From an uncultured Lachnospiraceae bacterium (GTDB lineage: Bacteria > Bacillota > Clostridia > Lachnospirales > Lachnospiraceae), in the NCBI GenBank assembly GCA_945919795.1, contig CAMEJJ010000001.1, positions 218,531-282,530 on the forward strand: DNA of 64,000 bases. The letters are read 5' to 3'. The notes below the pieces were generated by a model. It made no database searches. It was given only the letters and a program-made list of their open reading frames with translations, and was not told the origin of the DNA. Shown here in pieces: positions 1 through 9,757 of the stretch. The stretch's first letter is position 1. Every line of letters starts with the position of its first letter. The position numbers and the translations under genes were made by a program.

Positions 1-268
1 CATCTAAAAAAAATATATACTTGCCACTAGCTTTTTTCATTCCAACATTTCTTGCATCTGAAAGACCGCCATTATTCTTATGAATAACCACAAAACGATC
101 ATCTCCAACTGCATATTCATCGCAAATTTTACCTGAGGAATCTAATGAACCATCGTCTACTAATATGACTTCTATATCCGAATACTCTTGTTCCTTAATT
201 GAGTCTAAACATCTTTTCAAATACTTTTCAACATTATAAATTGGTATTATTACAGATACTAATTCCAT
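1..268 (-). CDS. Family 2 glycosyltransferase, N-terminal part (cut by window edge)
   Basis: The first 89 codons of a GT-A fold family 2 glycosyltransferase, which moves a sugar from a nucleotide donor to a lipid-linked glycan at the inner membrane face. The start is the ATG at 268, four bases after the stop of the upstream polymerase gene, so the two are probably co-translated. The N-terminus shows the typical beta strand SVIIPIYN (residues 5-12), the VDDGS nucleotide-binding motif (37-41) and NGGLSDARN further on, all GT2 hallmarks. The catalytic Asp and the C-terminus lie outside the window, so donor and acceptor cannot be judged. The family call is secure; the sugar specificity is unknown. 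Confidence 0.85.
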   Translation of the reverse strand, partial: MELVSVIIPIYNVEKYLKRCLDSIKEQEYSDIEVILVDDGSLDSSGKICDEYAVGDDRFVVIHKNNGGLSDARNVGMKKASGKYIFFLD

Positions 269-272
269 TCAA

Positions 273-1454
273 TTACACTTCCTTTTTTGATATATATTTG
301 ATGTAAATACAATTTAATGCAAGCATCATACCACTTTGTCCATAATACAAAACATGCCCCGCGCCAAATGCTAAAGCCATCGACCATAAGAATATAACTT
401 TTCCCCACACATTCTTACGATCGATTCGTAAAAACACCTTTAAATAATAATACATTACATATACAATGCCTATTATGCCTGATTTAAAAAGAATATCCAA
501 AAAATCCATTTCCATATTTGGCATTCCAACTAGTTCTCCGCCAAATCCCCATCCAAATACAAAATATAAGCCATCACAAAACAGGGTAAAAGCTTCATCG
601 AATCTTCTAAGCCTCATACTAAATAAAAAATCTGTAGTTGAATAACTTAACTGTCGTTGATAAAACCATCGATCAAAAAAGCCGGCTGTCATTTCAACAA
701 TTCGTTCTCGAAAAATAAGCGCAGCGATTATAATAACAAAAGTTACGATGAAAATTTTTAATAATCTGCGAAATTTCCTTTCTCTAAAAAATAGCATTCC
801 AAGAACAACCATTCCAACACCAACTGAGGCATATCCTGTTTTAGTTCCTATCATTATTATGCAAAATATGTTCAAGCATAACATTAATAAAGACCTTATT
901 GTCAACGTTTCAGATAGTAAATAAAATCTATATATCACTAAACTAGACATTATAAAAGATATTTCGTTAACAGCGAAAAAAAATCCCTTCCAGCCAATTG
1001 CACCATCATACGCAGGAACACCCATACCTAATATACCTGGTCCTATTATCAGTATAGGATAAATTAAGCTCCAATAATTTAATAAACGAAAAAGCGATTC
1101 TGCTTTTATCTTTCCATTTTTTAATAGTATTTGAAACAATGAAATCATTATTATTGGAATAAATAGTTTAATTGTATCTTGTACGCTTTTAACTACATAC
1201 CCCCCTGGCGTACTTACTATAACTTGAAATAAAACAAAAAAAAGAAAAAAACACATTATTGATGAAAAAATCTTAGCAGATATCTTCATTAAAATAAACA
1301 ACAAATAAACAAAAAATATAATTCTATAAAACTGCCCCACTGGGTATGACTCATGTAATGCCCCACTAATAGAATCAATAACAGGCATAGCATATAAAAA
1401 GCCTAACAACAACGAGTAAATATTTAGTTTTAAACATCTTATATTTATCCTCAT
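273..1454 (-). CDS. O-antigen polymerase (Wzy)-like membrane protein
   Basis: 393 residues, almost entirely hydrophobic, with about ten predicted membrane spans and one longer extracytoplasmic loop (about residues 250-310, with RWFYQRQLSYS and GWGFGGELVGMPNMEMD). This layout and the conserved loop Arg residues match the Wzy/O-antigen ligase superfamily, which joins undecaprenyl-linked repeat units on the outer membrane face. It sits between a GT4 (4 bp upstream) and a GT2 (4 bp downstream), the usual place for a polymerase in a repeat-unit cluster. The gene looks more A+T-rich than those at 9.7-14 kb, suggesting separate acquisition. A ligase rather than polymerase role cannot be excluded from sequence alone. 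Confidence 0.75.
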   Translation of the reverse strand: MRINIRCLKLNIYSLLLGFLYAMPVIDSISGALHESYPVGQFYRIIFFVYLLFILMKISAKIFSSIMCFFLFFVLFQVIVSTPGGYVVKSVQDTIKLFIPIIMISLFQILLKNGKIKAESLFRLLNYWSLIYPILIIGPGILGMGVPAYDGAIGWKGFFFAVNEISFIMSSLVIYRFYLLSETLTIRSLLMLCLNIFCIIMIGTKTGYASVGVGMVVLGMLFFRERKFRRLLKIFIVTFVIIIAALIFRERIVEMTAGFFDRWFYQRQLSYSTTDFLFSMRLRRFDEAFTLFCDGLYFVFGWGFGGELVGMPNMEMDFLDILFKSGIIGIVYVMYYYLKVFLRIDRKNVWGKVIFLWSMALAFGAGHVLYYGQSGMMLALNCIYIKYISKKEV

Positions 1455-1457
1455 ACC

Positions 1458-2540
1458 TTATATTAACATCCTGTAAATTTTCATAACATGGTCTATCATC
1501 ACGTCACTCGTAAACTCTATTTCAGATCTTCTTTTACCGTTTTTAGCAATTTTCATTAAAATATTCCTATTTTTATAACAATAATAAATATAATCAGCAA
1601 TCGCTTCAGCATCATCTGACGCAACAATAAAACCACTATCTTGAGTTATTATTTCTTTTACACCACCAACATCGCTAGATATTACACAACATCCAGCATT
1701 CATAGATTCTACTATGGCAATACCAAACGATTCATATTTTGAAGTATGGATATATATTTGGTATTCATTAAGCTTTTCTCTAACCTGCTTGTCAAACCCT
1801 TTTAAATGAATATTTATTAACGCTTTTTCTGCTATAAATTTTTCTAAATTTTCACGTTCAGGCCCTTCACCAAAAATATCACATTGATATCTTATTTCAG
1901 GATACTTATTTGAAATTATACACAAAGCCTGTAATAAAACAATTTGATTTTTTACTGGCAAAAGGTTTCCAACGGTAACTATTTTTAATTCATCGGCATA
2001 ATAATTAGGGTCCTTATCATAAATAAAAGGAACAATTCCATTATAAATAACCGTAATCCGATTCTTATTAATCCCTCTATCTATTAAAATTTCTTTTATT
2101 GACTCTGATACTGCTATGCAATGAGAGCATCTCTTCTTTAGCAACCACGTTTCCAGTTTCTCATATAACGTACTAATAATACATCCTTTATGGTTCTGAT
2201 CAATCTTTACATCGCCATGTATGACACATATCTTTTTACACTCGGAATTTTCCTTTATCAGCTGACTGACAAACAACCCATTATTACTATTACAGTGGAT
2301 AATATTAATCTTGTATACTTCAACATACTCTCGAAGTTTTTTCATATCTGAAAGAGAATTACGTCCAAGTTCAACAACTATTTTTCTAACATTGGTCAAC
2401 TGACTATCCAACCATGCGCCCTTTCTGATTGCATAATGAACCTCGACTCCTTTATCAGCAAGCATTTTTCCCAAAATTAAAGTATAACTTTCGACACCAC
2501 CGGACAATTTTCCAACACTAACAATTAATACTTTAAGCAT
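1458..2540 (-). CDS. Family 4 glycosyltransferase
   Basis: 360 residues, a GT-B fold retaining glycosyltransferase. The N-terminal half opens with KVLIVSVGKLSGGVESYTL, the glycine-rich acceptor-side loop of GT4 enzymes. The C-terminal half has the donor-binding motif YESFGIAIVESMNAG, where the two Glu residues seven apart form the EX7E signature, followed by SSDVGGVKEII. It is cytoplasmic and probably adds one sugar to the undecaprenyl-linked repeat unit. It lies between the wecG-type gene and the polymerase with gaps of 1-4 bp, so translation is probably coupled. The sugar it transfers cannot be read from the sequence. Confidence 0.85.
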   Translation of the reverse strand: MLKVLIVSVGKLSGGVESYTLILGKMLADKGVEVHYAIRKGAWLDSQLTNVRKIVVELGRNSLSDMKKLREYVEVYKINIIHCNSNNGLFVSQLIKENSECKKICVIHGDVKIDQNHKGCIISTLYEKLETWLLKKRCSHCIAVSESIKEILIDRGINKNRITVIYNGIVPFIYDKDPNYYADELKIVTVGNLLPVKNQIVLLQALCIISNKYPEIRYQCDIFGEGPERENLEKFIAEKALINIHLKGFDKQVREKLNEYQIYIHTSKYESFGIAIVESMNAGCCVISSDVGGVKEIITQDSGFIVASDDAEAIADYIYYCYKNRNILMKIAKNGKRRSEIEFTSDVMIDHVMKIYRMLI

Positions 2541-2541
2541 C

Positions 2542-3285
2542 TTATTTACCCTTGTATTTTATAGCAAGCCTAAAAATTTTCATATCATCAACCAAATATC
2601 TCTTTGCAAGCCTTTTGGGGTCTTGCGTTATTCTAAACAACCATTCTAAACCATGGTCTGCCATCCACTTTGGTGCTCTCTTAATATTTCCTGCCTCAAA
2701 ATCAAGGCTAGCTCCTAGGCCTAATGAAATCGGCACCCCAAGCCTATCTTTATTATGCAAAATAAACAGTTCTTGTTTAGGGCATCCAAGTCCAACTATT
2801 AGAATATGTGGTTGTCCGTCCTTTATCATTTTTTCGATTTTTGACATTTCCTCATGATCGTTCTCAAATCCAAAAGGTGGCGAATATGTACCTACCACAT
2901 TCAATCCCTCATACTTCTTCATTAGATTTTCAGCAGCTTTTGCCGCAACACCTTCAGCCGCCCCCAAAAAGAACATCGTATATCCCTTTTTTGCTGCTAA
3001 CTGGCATAGTAACGGAAATAGGTCTGATCCAGATATTTTTTCTTTGATAGGATTACCATACCATTTTGCAATCCACAATAAAGGTTTTCCATCAGCCAAA
3101 ATTAAATCTGCATGTTTGTAAACATCAACAATCTTGCCACCACGTTCCAACTGAACAATATGGTCGACATTGGGAGTGACAACATATGCATTCTTTTTCT
3201 TCTGAATCAACCGATCTATTTCAGCTAATGTTTCATCCATTGTAAGATTATCAATCTCAGTATTCATAAATTTAATTCTGGCCAT
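2542..3285 (-). CDS. WecG/TagA/CpsF-family glycosyltransferase (GT26)
   Basis: 247 residues, the normal length for GT26. Members add N-acetylmannosamine or a similar sugar to an undecaprenyl-diphosphate-linked first sugar, for example in TagA-dependent teichoic acid linkage-unit synthesis. Family marks are TPNVDHIV near residue 38 with the catalytic Asp, LADGKPLLWIAKWYG, EKISGSDLFP and GLGCPKQELF, and the membrane-associating C-terminal helix region GLEWLFRITQDPKRLAKRYL. It follows the decayed nucleotidyltransferase and runs with a 1-bp gap into the GT4. In this setting it probably adds the second sugar of the repeat unit; the exact donor is inferred only. Confidence 0.9.
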   Translation of the reverse strand: MARIKFMNTEIDNLTMDETLAEIDRLIQKKKNAYVVTPNVDHIVQLERGGKIVDVYKHADLILADGKPLLWIAKWYGNPIKEKISGSDLFPLLCQLAAKKGYTMFFLGAAEGVAAKAAENLMKKYEGLNVVGTYSPPFGFENDHEEMSKIEKMIKDGQPHILIVGLGCPKQELFILHNKDRLGVPISLGLGASLDFEAGNIKRAPKWMADHGLEWLFRITQDPKRLAKRYLVDDMKIFRLAIKYKGK

Positions 3286-3389
3286 ACCTTACATTCTCCT
3301 TTTACTACCTCTACCGCAAATTCTTGTAATACTTAATCTTTGGCTCATTACAGCCAGTTATGATAACTCCCTATCTTACAACCAAAGCC

Positions 3390-4393
3390 AGATTACATTG
3401 GATGATGTTAAGCTGTCTTCGCCATCCTTATAATCTACTTTTTCACCTCAGTTCCTTCTATTTCCTTTATATCTTGAATTCTAAACACCTATATTCTTCT
3501 TATTTCAGCTAACCCTTCAATCCCAGGCTGAATCTCACTTTCCTGAATATCCTCAAAATATCCTAACTCCGAATACGACTTATTTAAAGCATCTACCAGA
3601 GTTTTGCGCAATCATAATAATTTACTGCCACCACAAGCCAATATGGTAGATTGCACTCTATCCTTATCTCTTATGAAAGCTTATTCATATAGCCATAAGA
3701 TGCATTTTCAAAGAGAAACTCTTTCTCACCTTCACATTTACTGATTATATTACCAATGAACTTGTAACCGGACATTATGAGTTTATAGGAAATCCCCATC
3801 ACATAATTCAGCTTATATATAAACACACCACCGTTCCCAAGCCCCCTTGAGCAATATACAACTCGGCTATCTCAGCAGTTATCTTTTCCTTAAATATCTT
3901 AACCTTACTGGTTTCTTCTTCTCCACTCGGAATAATGTAACCATACTTCTCATTTAGATAAGTTGGTTCAATTCCCATAAAGACAAATACAGCTTCTCCT
4001 TTGTCTACATATTCACTCAGATGTTTAAGTAATTCAAAATAATCATCATTGACATATGGTTCAACCGGACAGACTACTATACTTTCTTCTTCTGAAACTC
4101 CCCTCTTATCTACAAGACAAGAAAGATTTAGTGCAACGGCAGGAAAGATATCTCTTCTTCAAGATTCTACACTGATACCAACACCATCTCCTAACTGATT
4201 ATGAATAGCAGATACCTGTATTATAAAAAGAATCAATTTTCACCTAGCGTCAGAGTCATTTTTCTTAATCTGACGATAAACTCATAGTTACTATTTTCAG
4301 TTTTAAACCTCTCGATGAACTATTTAAAATGCACATAATTTGAAAGTGACCAGAGTTTTTTCCAGAACCACCATTCAGTAATACTATGTTCAT
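3390..4393 (-). pseudogene. Decayed mannose-1-phosphate guanylyltransferase-type nucleotidyltransferase
   Basis: Read on the minus strand from an ATG at 4393, just after an AGGAAAG ribosome site and 17 bp past the fcl stop, the sequence begins MNIVLLNGGSGK and then loses frame. Shifting one base restores LWSLSNY, an in-frame stop, then FIERFKTENSNYEFIV. Later stretches give SAIHNQLGDGVGISVE, FPAVAL, CPVEPYVNDDYFELLKHL and EKYGYIIPSG followed by KVKIFKEK. A C-terminal scrap near 3440 reads QDIKEIEGTEVK and DYKDGEDSLT in other frames, as at the head of the C-terminal cupin. Several stops, at least three frame changes and a shortened cupin show the gene is dead. It was probably the GDP-mannose supplier for gmd/fcl next door; an intact gene lies at 44060-45151. 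Confidence 0.8.
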
Positions 4394-4410
4394 ATCTTTC
4401 CTGTACTGTT

Positions 4411-5355
4411 TTATCTTTCTGCTCTTATCGGATTATTCAGGAAGTCTTCATAGGAAAGTCTAATGCCTTCCTCCAACTCTGTCTTATACTTCCATCCAAG
4501 CTTTTCCGCTTTGCTCACATCAAGCAGTTTTCTTGGCGTGCCATTTGGCTTTGATGTGTCCCATTCAATCCTACCTGTATATCCGACAACCTTAGCAACC
4601 AATTCAGTTAACTCCTTAATGGTAAGTTCCTTACCTGTACCAGCATTGACTGTTTCATTGCCCGAGTAATTATTCATTAAGAATACACACAAGTTAGCAA
4701 GGTCATCTACATATAAGAACTCACGAAGAGGAGATCCATCTCCCCAGCAGGTTACACTTTCTTTTCCCTCAACCTTTGCCTCATGAAAGCGACGAATCAG
4801 TGCCGGTAATACATGAGAGTGAGTTGGATGGTAGTTGTCATTTGGTCCATATAAATTTGTAGGCATAACAGAGATATAGTCTGTATCATACTGGCTATTA
4901 AGGAATTCGCAATACTTCAATCCACTAATCTTTGCAAGAGCATATGCTTCATTGGTCTTTTCCAACTCAGAAGTAAGCAAGCAACTTTCCTTCATTGGCT
5001 GAGGTGCCATACGAGGATAAATGCAACTACTTCCTAAAAACTCCAGCTTCTTACAGCCATTCCTCCATGCACTATGAATAACATTCATTTCAAGCATCAT
5101 ATTGTCATACATGAAATCAGCCAATGCTTCCTGATTAGCAACAATCCCCCCCACTTTAGCAGCAGCAAGGAAAACATATTCTGGCTTTTCTTCTTCAAAG
5201 AACTTCTCAACTGCCACCTGATTAATCAGGTCCAATTTCTTGTGTGTTCTAGTCACAATGTTGTAATAACCTTGGCGCTCTAATTCGCGTACAATTGCAG
5301 AACCAACCATTCCACGATGTCCTGCGACGTAGATTTTTGCATTCTTCTCCATCAT
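4411..5355 (-). CDS. fcl: GDP-L-fucose synthase (first copy)
   Basis: 314 residues, an NADPH-dependent short-chain dehydrogenase/reductase that epimerises and reduces GDP-4-keto-6-deoxymannose to GDP-L-fucose in the cytoplasm. It has the Rossmann motif [10 protein letters not shown] near the N-terminus, the [15 protein letters not shown] segment with the catalytic Ser, and the YxxxK pair in [11 protein letters not shown], with the usual NLYGPND and [14 protein letters not shown]. It overlaps gmd by 4 bp, so the two pathway steps are coupled. A second fcl lies at 45313-46263 and differs clearly in sequence, suggesting separate ancestry rather than a recent duplication. Confidence 0.95.
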   Translation of the reverse strand: MMEKNAKIYVAGHRGMVGSAIVRELERQGYYNIVTRTHKKLDLINQVAVEKFFEEEKPEYVFLAAAKVGGIVANQEALADFMYDNMMLEMNVIHSAWRNGCKKLEFLGSSCIYPRMAPQPMKESCLLTSELEKTNEAYALAKISGLKYCEFLNSQYDTDYISVMPTNLYGPNDNYHPTHSHVLPALIRRFHEAKVEGKESVTCWGDGSPLREFLYVDDLANLCVFLMNNYSGNETVNAGTGKELTIKELTELVAKVVGYTGRIEWDTSKPNGTPRKLLDVSKAEKLGWKYKTELEEGIRLSYEDFLNNPIRAER

Positions 5356-6440
5356 TTGATGATTCCCTTCTCCAAATAAGCTTCAAGATTGTCTGCAACA
5401 ACTTCATTTGCTCTTTCAACGCGAACCTTCTTCATATCATGCTCAACCATGATATGTACCAGCTCCTCGAATGAAGTCTTGGTAGGATTCCATCCAAGCT
5501 CTGTCTTAGCCTTAGTAGGATCCCCCCAAAGGTTAACAACATCAGTAGGACGATAGAAATCAGGCGATACCTCGACAAGTACTTTTCCAGTTTCTTTATC
5601 GATACCCTTTTCCTCCATTCCACTTCCCTTCCATTCGAGTTCAATACCGGCATGGTGGAAAGCAAGAGTTGTGAATTCCCTTACGGAATGCTGTACACCA
5701 GTTGCGATGACAAAATCTTCTGGCTTGTCATTCTGGAGTATCAGCCACATACACTCAACGTAATCTTTCGCATATCCCCAATCACGCAGAGAATCAAGAT
5801 TACCAAGATACAGCTTTTCCTGCTTCCCTTGTTTGATGCGAGCTGCTGCAAGAGTAATCTTTCTTGTTACGAAAGTCTCACCACGACGTTCAGATTCATG
5901 GTTAAAAAGAATACCCGAACAACAGAACATGTTGTATGCTTCTCTATATTCCTTTACAATCCAGAAACCATACTGCTTTGCAACTGCATATGGAGAGTAA
6001 GGATGGAATGGCGTTGTTTCTCTCTGCGGAACTTCCTCAACTTTCCCATAAAGTTCAGAAGTGGAAGCCTGGTACATTCTGCAAGTTTTTTCCAGTCCTG
6101 CAATTCTGATTGCTTCCAGTACTCTGAGCACACCAGTTGACACGACATCAGCTGTGTATTCAGGAACGTCAAAAGAAACCTGAACATGGGACTGGGCAGC
6201 TAAGTTGTATACCTCATCAGGCTTAACTTCTGACATAACCTTGATAAGAGATACAGCGTCAGCTAAGTCACCATATACTAAATGGAAATGCGGCTTTCCC
6301 TCGATATGCGCGATTCTCTCTCTAAAATCAACTGAAGAACGACGAATCATTCCATATACTTCATATCCTTTATCTAATAAAAACTCTGCTAAGTAGGAAC
6401 CATCCTGTCCTGTTACGCCTGTAATTAAAGCTTTTTTCAT
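5352..6440 (-). CDS. gmd: GDP-mannose 4,6-dehydratase
   Basis: 362 residues, an SDR-family enzyme that converts GDP-D-mannose to GDP-4-keto-6-deoxy-D-mannose. It shows the cofactor loop [15 protein letters not shown], the family signature MIRRSS, the active-site region [20 protein letters not shown] with [11 protein letters not shown] (YxxxK), and [19 protein letters not shown], which is diagnostic for Gmd. An AAGGAG ribosome site lies upstream of the start. It is the only gmd in the window and must serve both fcl copies. The gene starts after a 614-bp stretch without genes, so a promoter there is likely. Confidence 0.95.
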   Translation of the reverse strand: MKKALITGVTGQDGSYLAEFLLDKGYEVYGMIRRSSVDFRERIAHIEGKPHFHLVYGDLADAVSLIKVMSEVKPDEVYNLAAQSHVQVSFDVPEYTADVVSTGVLRVLEAIRIAGLEKTCRMYQASTSELYGKVEEVPQRETTPFHPYSPYAVAKQYGFWIVKEYREAYNMFCCSGILFNHESERRGETFVTRKITLAAARIKQGKQEKLYLGNLDSLRDWGYAKDYVECMWLILQNDKPEDFVIATGVQHSVREFTTLAFHHAGIELEWKGSGMEEKGIDKETGKVLVEVSPDFYRPTDVVNLWGDPTKAKTELGWNPTKTSFEELVHIMVEHDMKKVRVERANEVVADNLEAYLEKGIIK

Positions 6441-7054
6441 TTGATTTCTCCTTATTTATTATTTATATCTTCACATCTCTTCAATGTGCTGGTTCCTTCT
6501 CTTCTTTCCTACCTCTTTTGTGGTGCGTTATTATTTGTTCTCTAGAAAAAAAGGGGGGAGGATATTTTTCTTGTTTGGGTTGGTTTGATTTGAATCTATC
6601 AGACTAATCTTCACCAATAAAATGTAATCATTCCAACTATCCTTACTAGCATAATTGAAATCTGAAAATCATCTCTTCTATTGTTATCAAATCCAACTTC
6701 GACATCTTTTCAAAAGGCTCTACATATTCTTCTCTATATTTATGTGTATTTCAAATATCGTCAGTTCGATTTGCAGATAATGAAGCAAAAATGAGTGTTT
6801 TGGCTTAATCAGCAGACACTACAAATTTATATCTTTACTCACTCCCTTTTGGAATACTTGACTATATTCAAAACCAATAGTATTCTATCACACATTACTT
6901 GAATGTACAAATTTTATTCTTTTCCCTCAGTTATTTCCTCCTGGCAGGTATCACCTCTTTACTACATTTAACTCAGTATAAGACTAATTCATACAGTCGT
7001 GCTGCTATATCTTCTGATTCTGTTATTTACCGTTAAAATCCTATGTACCATCCC
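6441..7054. other. Intergenic stretch without an intact gene
   Basis: 614 bp between the membrane-protein gene and gmd. No open frame with a credible start and coding bias is visible. On the minus strand around 6620-6790 a short stretch can be read as coding-like text (EEYVEPFEKMSKLDLITIEE) broken by stops, which may be a remnant of a lost gene that I cannot identify. The part just upstream of gmd (about 6480-6560) is purine-rich on the minus strand and holds a run of G/A. Like the pseudogene nearby, the stretch suggests deletion and decay in this part of the locus. Confidence 0.4.
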
Positions 7055-8686
7055 TTATCTTTTACAGTGTGTCAAACAGACACATATTTTACATACAATA
7101 AAGACATATCCCAAAAAGTAAAATGACAATAAATACATCAACCATGCCGCCGGCTGCGTCAAAATAATAATGGGAATTTTTGCAAGCAAAGAAGAGCAAA
7201 CCAACCATAAGTACCATTTTTTCCGAATTAATAGTTCTATCCATACATAAACCAGGAAAAGCATTGGAACAATAGCATTCCACATCAGACGTTGGACAAT
7301 CCCAATATCTGTTCCATCGACTTTCTTTCCTCCAAAAATATTGATAACTGCCCTTCTAATATTTTTAAGAACCGGTCTATTGACATTTCGTTCACTTGAT
7401 AACATTTCCGTTGCAACTTCATTTCCACCATTTTCTTCAAATAGATTTGCTGAATAATTAATAATCATAGGTGAAGAGCCATATATTCCGGAACCACTAA
7501 TAAACAAATTCCACCGTTCTGCAATAACTACTTTGGGATATTTTAAAGAAAGCCTGATAAATGCTTTCAAATAGTTATGGTAATCCTCTTTTGTATAATC
7601 ATCATCCGGATTATCATTTCGGGTTCTCACACATCCGGTACTCCAGTAAAGATATTCTCCATTCATAGTAGGATTATTGAAAATAACTTCCAAATCGGTC
7701 ACTTTATTGATTGCCGCAAATTCTTCAACATTATCTTCATAATCGGCAACTCTCACTAATTCTGTACAAGGTCTTAACAAAGAAATAATTTGGTAATTAC
7801 TATCGCCAAGTTCATAATTTTGCCATTTATTGATACCCAGGAATCCAACAATCACAATCAAAACACAAATACATTTTCTCTTAGTTGACAGGATATTTTT
7901 ATTCATCATAAATAGCAGGATACAGACGAAGGGAATATATAGAAATGACTCTGTCCTCCATGTAGCAACAATAACTACCAAAAAGCAAAATAGCAAAGTA
8001 TAGCTCCATGTCCATTCTTCACTCTCTTGTTTTGCCGCAATAAGCATCACTAACATGACAAGTTCTAAATAAACATATAATCCCATTCGATAGCCGGAAA
8101 ACTGATACATCAATACAGGCGGTAATAAGAAGGGCACTATTTTTAATAAAATATCCGGAATGGTGTTCTTCAATTTTCTAATATGAAAAGTATTCTCTAA
8201 TTTTGTCACAGTAAATGCCACACAGATTGAGACAAGAACATTCTGAAGAAAAATTACTCCCCCCGGAAACGGAAGAATCTGCAGCATCAAATCATGATAA
8301 ATTCCCGTAATAATATGCTGCCATTCATTTAGATCATCATAATGTTGAATATCATGTAAAGTCCACAAATCATCCCATGACCAGGTTCCCGGCCATAAAA
8401 TCAGCAACAATACCATCATGATTGAAAAATAGACTAAAAAAACTTGTCCCCCCCGCTTATAATTTGCATCCTGTGCCTTAATTTTTCGATAAACCATAAA
8501 ACCAAAGCACCATGCAACCATAAGCAATAACAGATACAAACATTTTATTATAAAGAAAAATGTAGTCTCAGAATCATAAGTAAAAAAGGCCCTGTCAACC
8601 TGCAAAATAGTGGTTATAAACCATTGTATAAGTGCTATTACAAGCGGTACCTTATTTTCACTCAATCTCTCTTGTATTTGACTCAT
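7055..8686 (-). CDS. Polytopic membrane protein, possible GT-C-type glycosyltransferase (DUF6020-like)
   Basis: 543 residues with about 11-12 membrane spans. The first extracytoplasmic loop carries WPGTWSWDDLWTLHDI and a nearby WQHIITGIYHDLML, a pattern of acidic residues after the first spans like the loop of GT-C enzymes that use polyprenyl-phosphate sugars; I recall similar Firmicute proteins under DUF6020. A large loop at about residues 300-430 would face outward, followed by spans near the C-terminus. It could glycosylate the exported polymer, but no catalytic residue is proven. It lies downstream of the metallo-beta-lactamase gene in the same direction with a 46-bp gap. Confidence 0.5.
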   Translation of the reverse strand: MSQIQERLSENKVPLVIALIQWFITTILQVDRAFFTYDSETTFFFIIKCLYLLLLMVAWCFGFMVYRKIKAQDANYKRGGQVFLVYFSIMMVLLLILWPGTWSWDDLWTLHDIQHYDDLNEWQHIITGIYHDLMLQILPFPGGVIFLQNVLVSICVAFTVTKLENTFHIRKLKNTIPDILLKIVPFLLPPVLMYQFSGYRMGLYVYLELVMLVMLIAAKQESEEWTWSYTLLFCFLVVIVATWRTESFLYIPFVCILLFMMNKNILSTKRKCICVLIVIVGFLGINKWQNYELGDSNYQIISLLRPCTELVRVADYEDNVEEFAAINKVTDLEVIFNNPTMNGEYLYWSTGCVRTRNDNPDDDYTKEDYHNYLKAFIRLSLKYPKVVIAERWNLFISGSGIYGSSPMIINYSANLFEENGGNEVATEMLSSERNVNRPVLKNIRRAVINIFGGKKVDGTDIGIVQRLMWNAIVPMLFLVYVWIELLIRKKWYLWLVCSSLLAKIPIIILTQPAAWLMYLLSFYFLGYVFIVCKICVCLTHCKR

Positions 8687-8732
8687 CTTATTGCTCCTAT
8701 ATTATCATCAGATTTCATTTACTTAATCTTCA

Positions 8733-9704
8733 TCACTTCAAAATAACAGAATTCGGCGCAGTAGAATAATACAAAATATCAGCTCCTATATCTTCCATCA
8801 ATGTCTGTTTTCTTACCGCATCCAACTCTTCATTATCCATCAAACTTTGTGGAGCATCAAAAAAAGCGACTTTGGGATTGATAACTCTATATACTTCCTC
8901 AGTCATACCACCATTTCCATGATGTCCCATCTGCACATAATCCGATTCAAGCTCATCTCCATACTTATCTAATAGTGCTGAAGCACGCGCTTCTCCACCT
9001 ACATCCGCTAGAAATAACATAGAATTTTCTTTCGCCGATAGTTTAAATATCATTCCTCCGTTATTACATATATCACCATCTGATTTCATCTCATCTTCAT
9101 CAAAACTATGTAGTATCTTCATATTTAAACCAAATAAATCTATTTGATCACCTTCAATGACATATTCAACATTTTCAGCAGAGGATGTTAAATCCAAAAA
9201 TCTCTCATATACTTCAAAACCATCCCACCACTGTGCACGCTCTTTGTACATTGAATAATCCATCGGAATCGCATATATCGAATCTATCTCTATTGCGCCT
9301 TTTTCATATATTTCGTTAAAAGCACCTATATGATCCGGATGTGGATGTGTAAGAATCCAAACATCAACCTTATTTCCAAAGGCAGTTATAATCTCCTGCA
9401 GCTGCTCCGCATCTGCACTCCAGCCACCATCAACAATAATTAAATGTCCACGCCAATCCGAAATGATATAAATCATAGCCTGTTCACCCGTTACAGATGC
9501 CAATTGAGTCACTTTATATTCACCATAATTCGGTTTTACAATTAAATAATTACCGGTTTCATCAATAACCTGATAGCTATTATCAGTTACCAAAAAACGT
9601 TTTCCCGCAAATGCCAAAACACCAATAATAATAGTAATAATAAGTAATATCATCACTCTCACTATTTTAGTTTTCCGGGAAAGCTTTTTCATACAACGTC
9701 TCAT
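8733..9704 (-). CDS. Membrane-anchored metallo-beta-lactamase-fold hydrolase (ComEC/Rec2-like domain)
   Basis: 323 residues. A basic N-terminus and one membrane span (about residues 13-35) are followed by an MBL-fold domain. The metal-binding motif is THPHPDHIGAF, and further ligand regions are LFLADVG and QMGHHGNGG. This is the ComEC C-terminal-like branch of the superfamily, whose members act on phosphodiester or similar substrates. The single anchor puts the enzyme outside the membrane, so it may trim a surface glycan, lipid carrier or extracellular DNA; the substrate is unknown. A GAGGA ribosome site precedes the ATG at 9704; an alternative ATG is at 9692. Confidence 0.75.
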   Translation of the reverse strand: MRRCMKKLSRKTKIVRVMILLIITIIIGVLAFAGKRFLVTDNSYQVIDETGNYLIVKPNYGEYKVTQLASVTGEQAMIYIISDWRGHLIIVDGGWSADAEQLQEIITAFGNKVDVWILTHPHPDHIGAFNEIYEKGAIEIDSIYAIPMDYSMYKERAQWWDGFEVYERFLDLTSSAENVEYVIEGDQIDLFGLNMKILHSFDEDEMKSDGDICNNGGMIFKLSAKENSMLFLADVGGEARASALLDKYGDELESDYVQMGHHGNGGMTEEVYRVINPKVAFFDAPQSLMDNEELDAVRKQTLMEDIGADILYYSTAPNSVILK

Positions 9705-9757
9705 TTTCTAATGTTCCTCTATTTCCAGCCACTATTTGTAGTTTTTTGAAAATATTT

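Noticed and set aside
2485..6715. Spo0A-box-like TGTCGAA sequences (near 2490, 6705 and also 37190)
   Set aside because: A seven-base core is expected several times by chance in 64 kb on both strands, and these hits lie in coding or decayed DNA, not at promoters.
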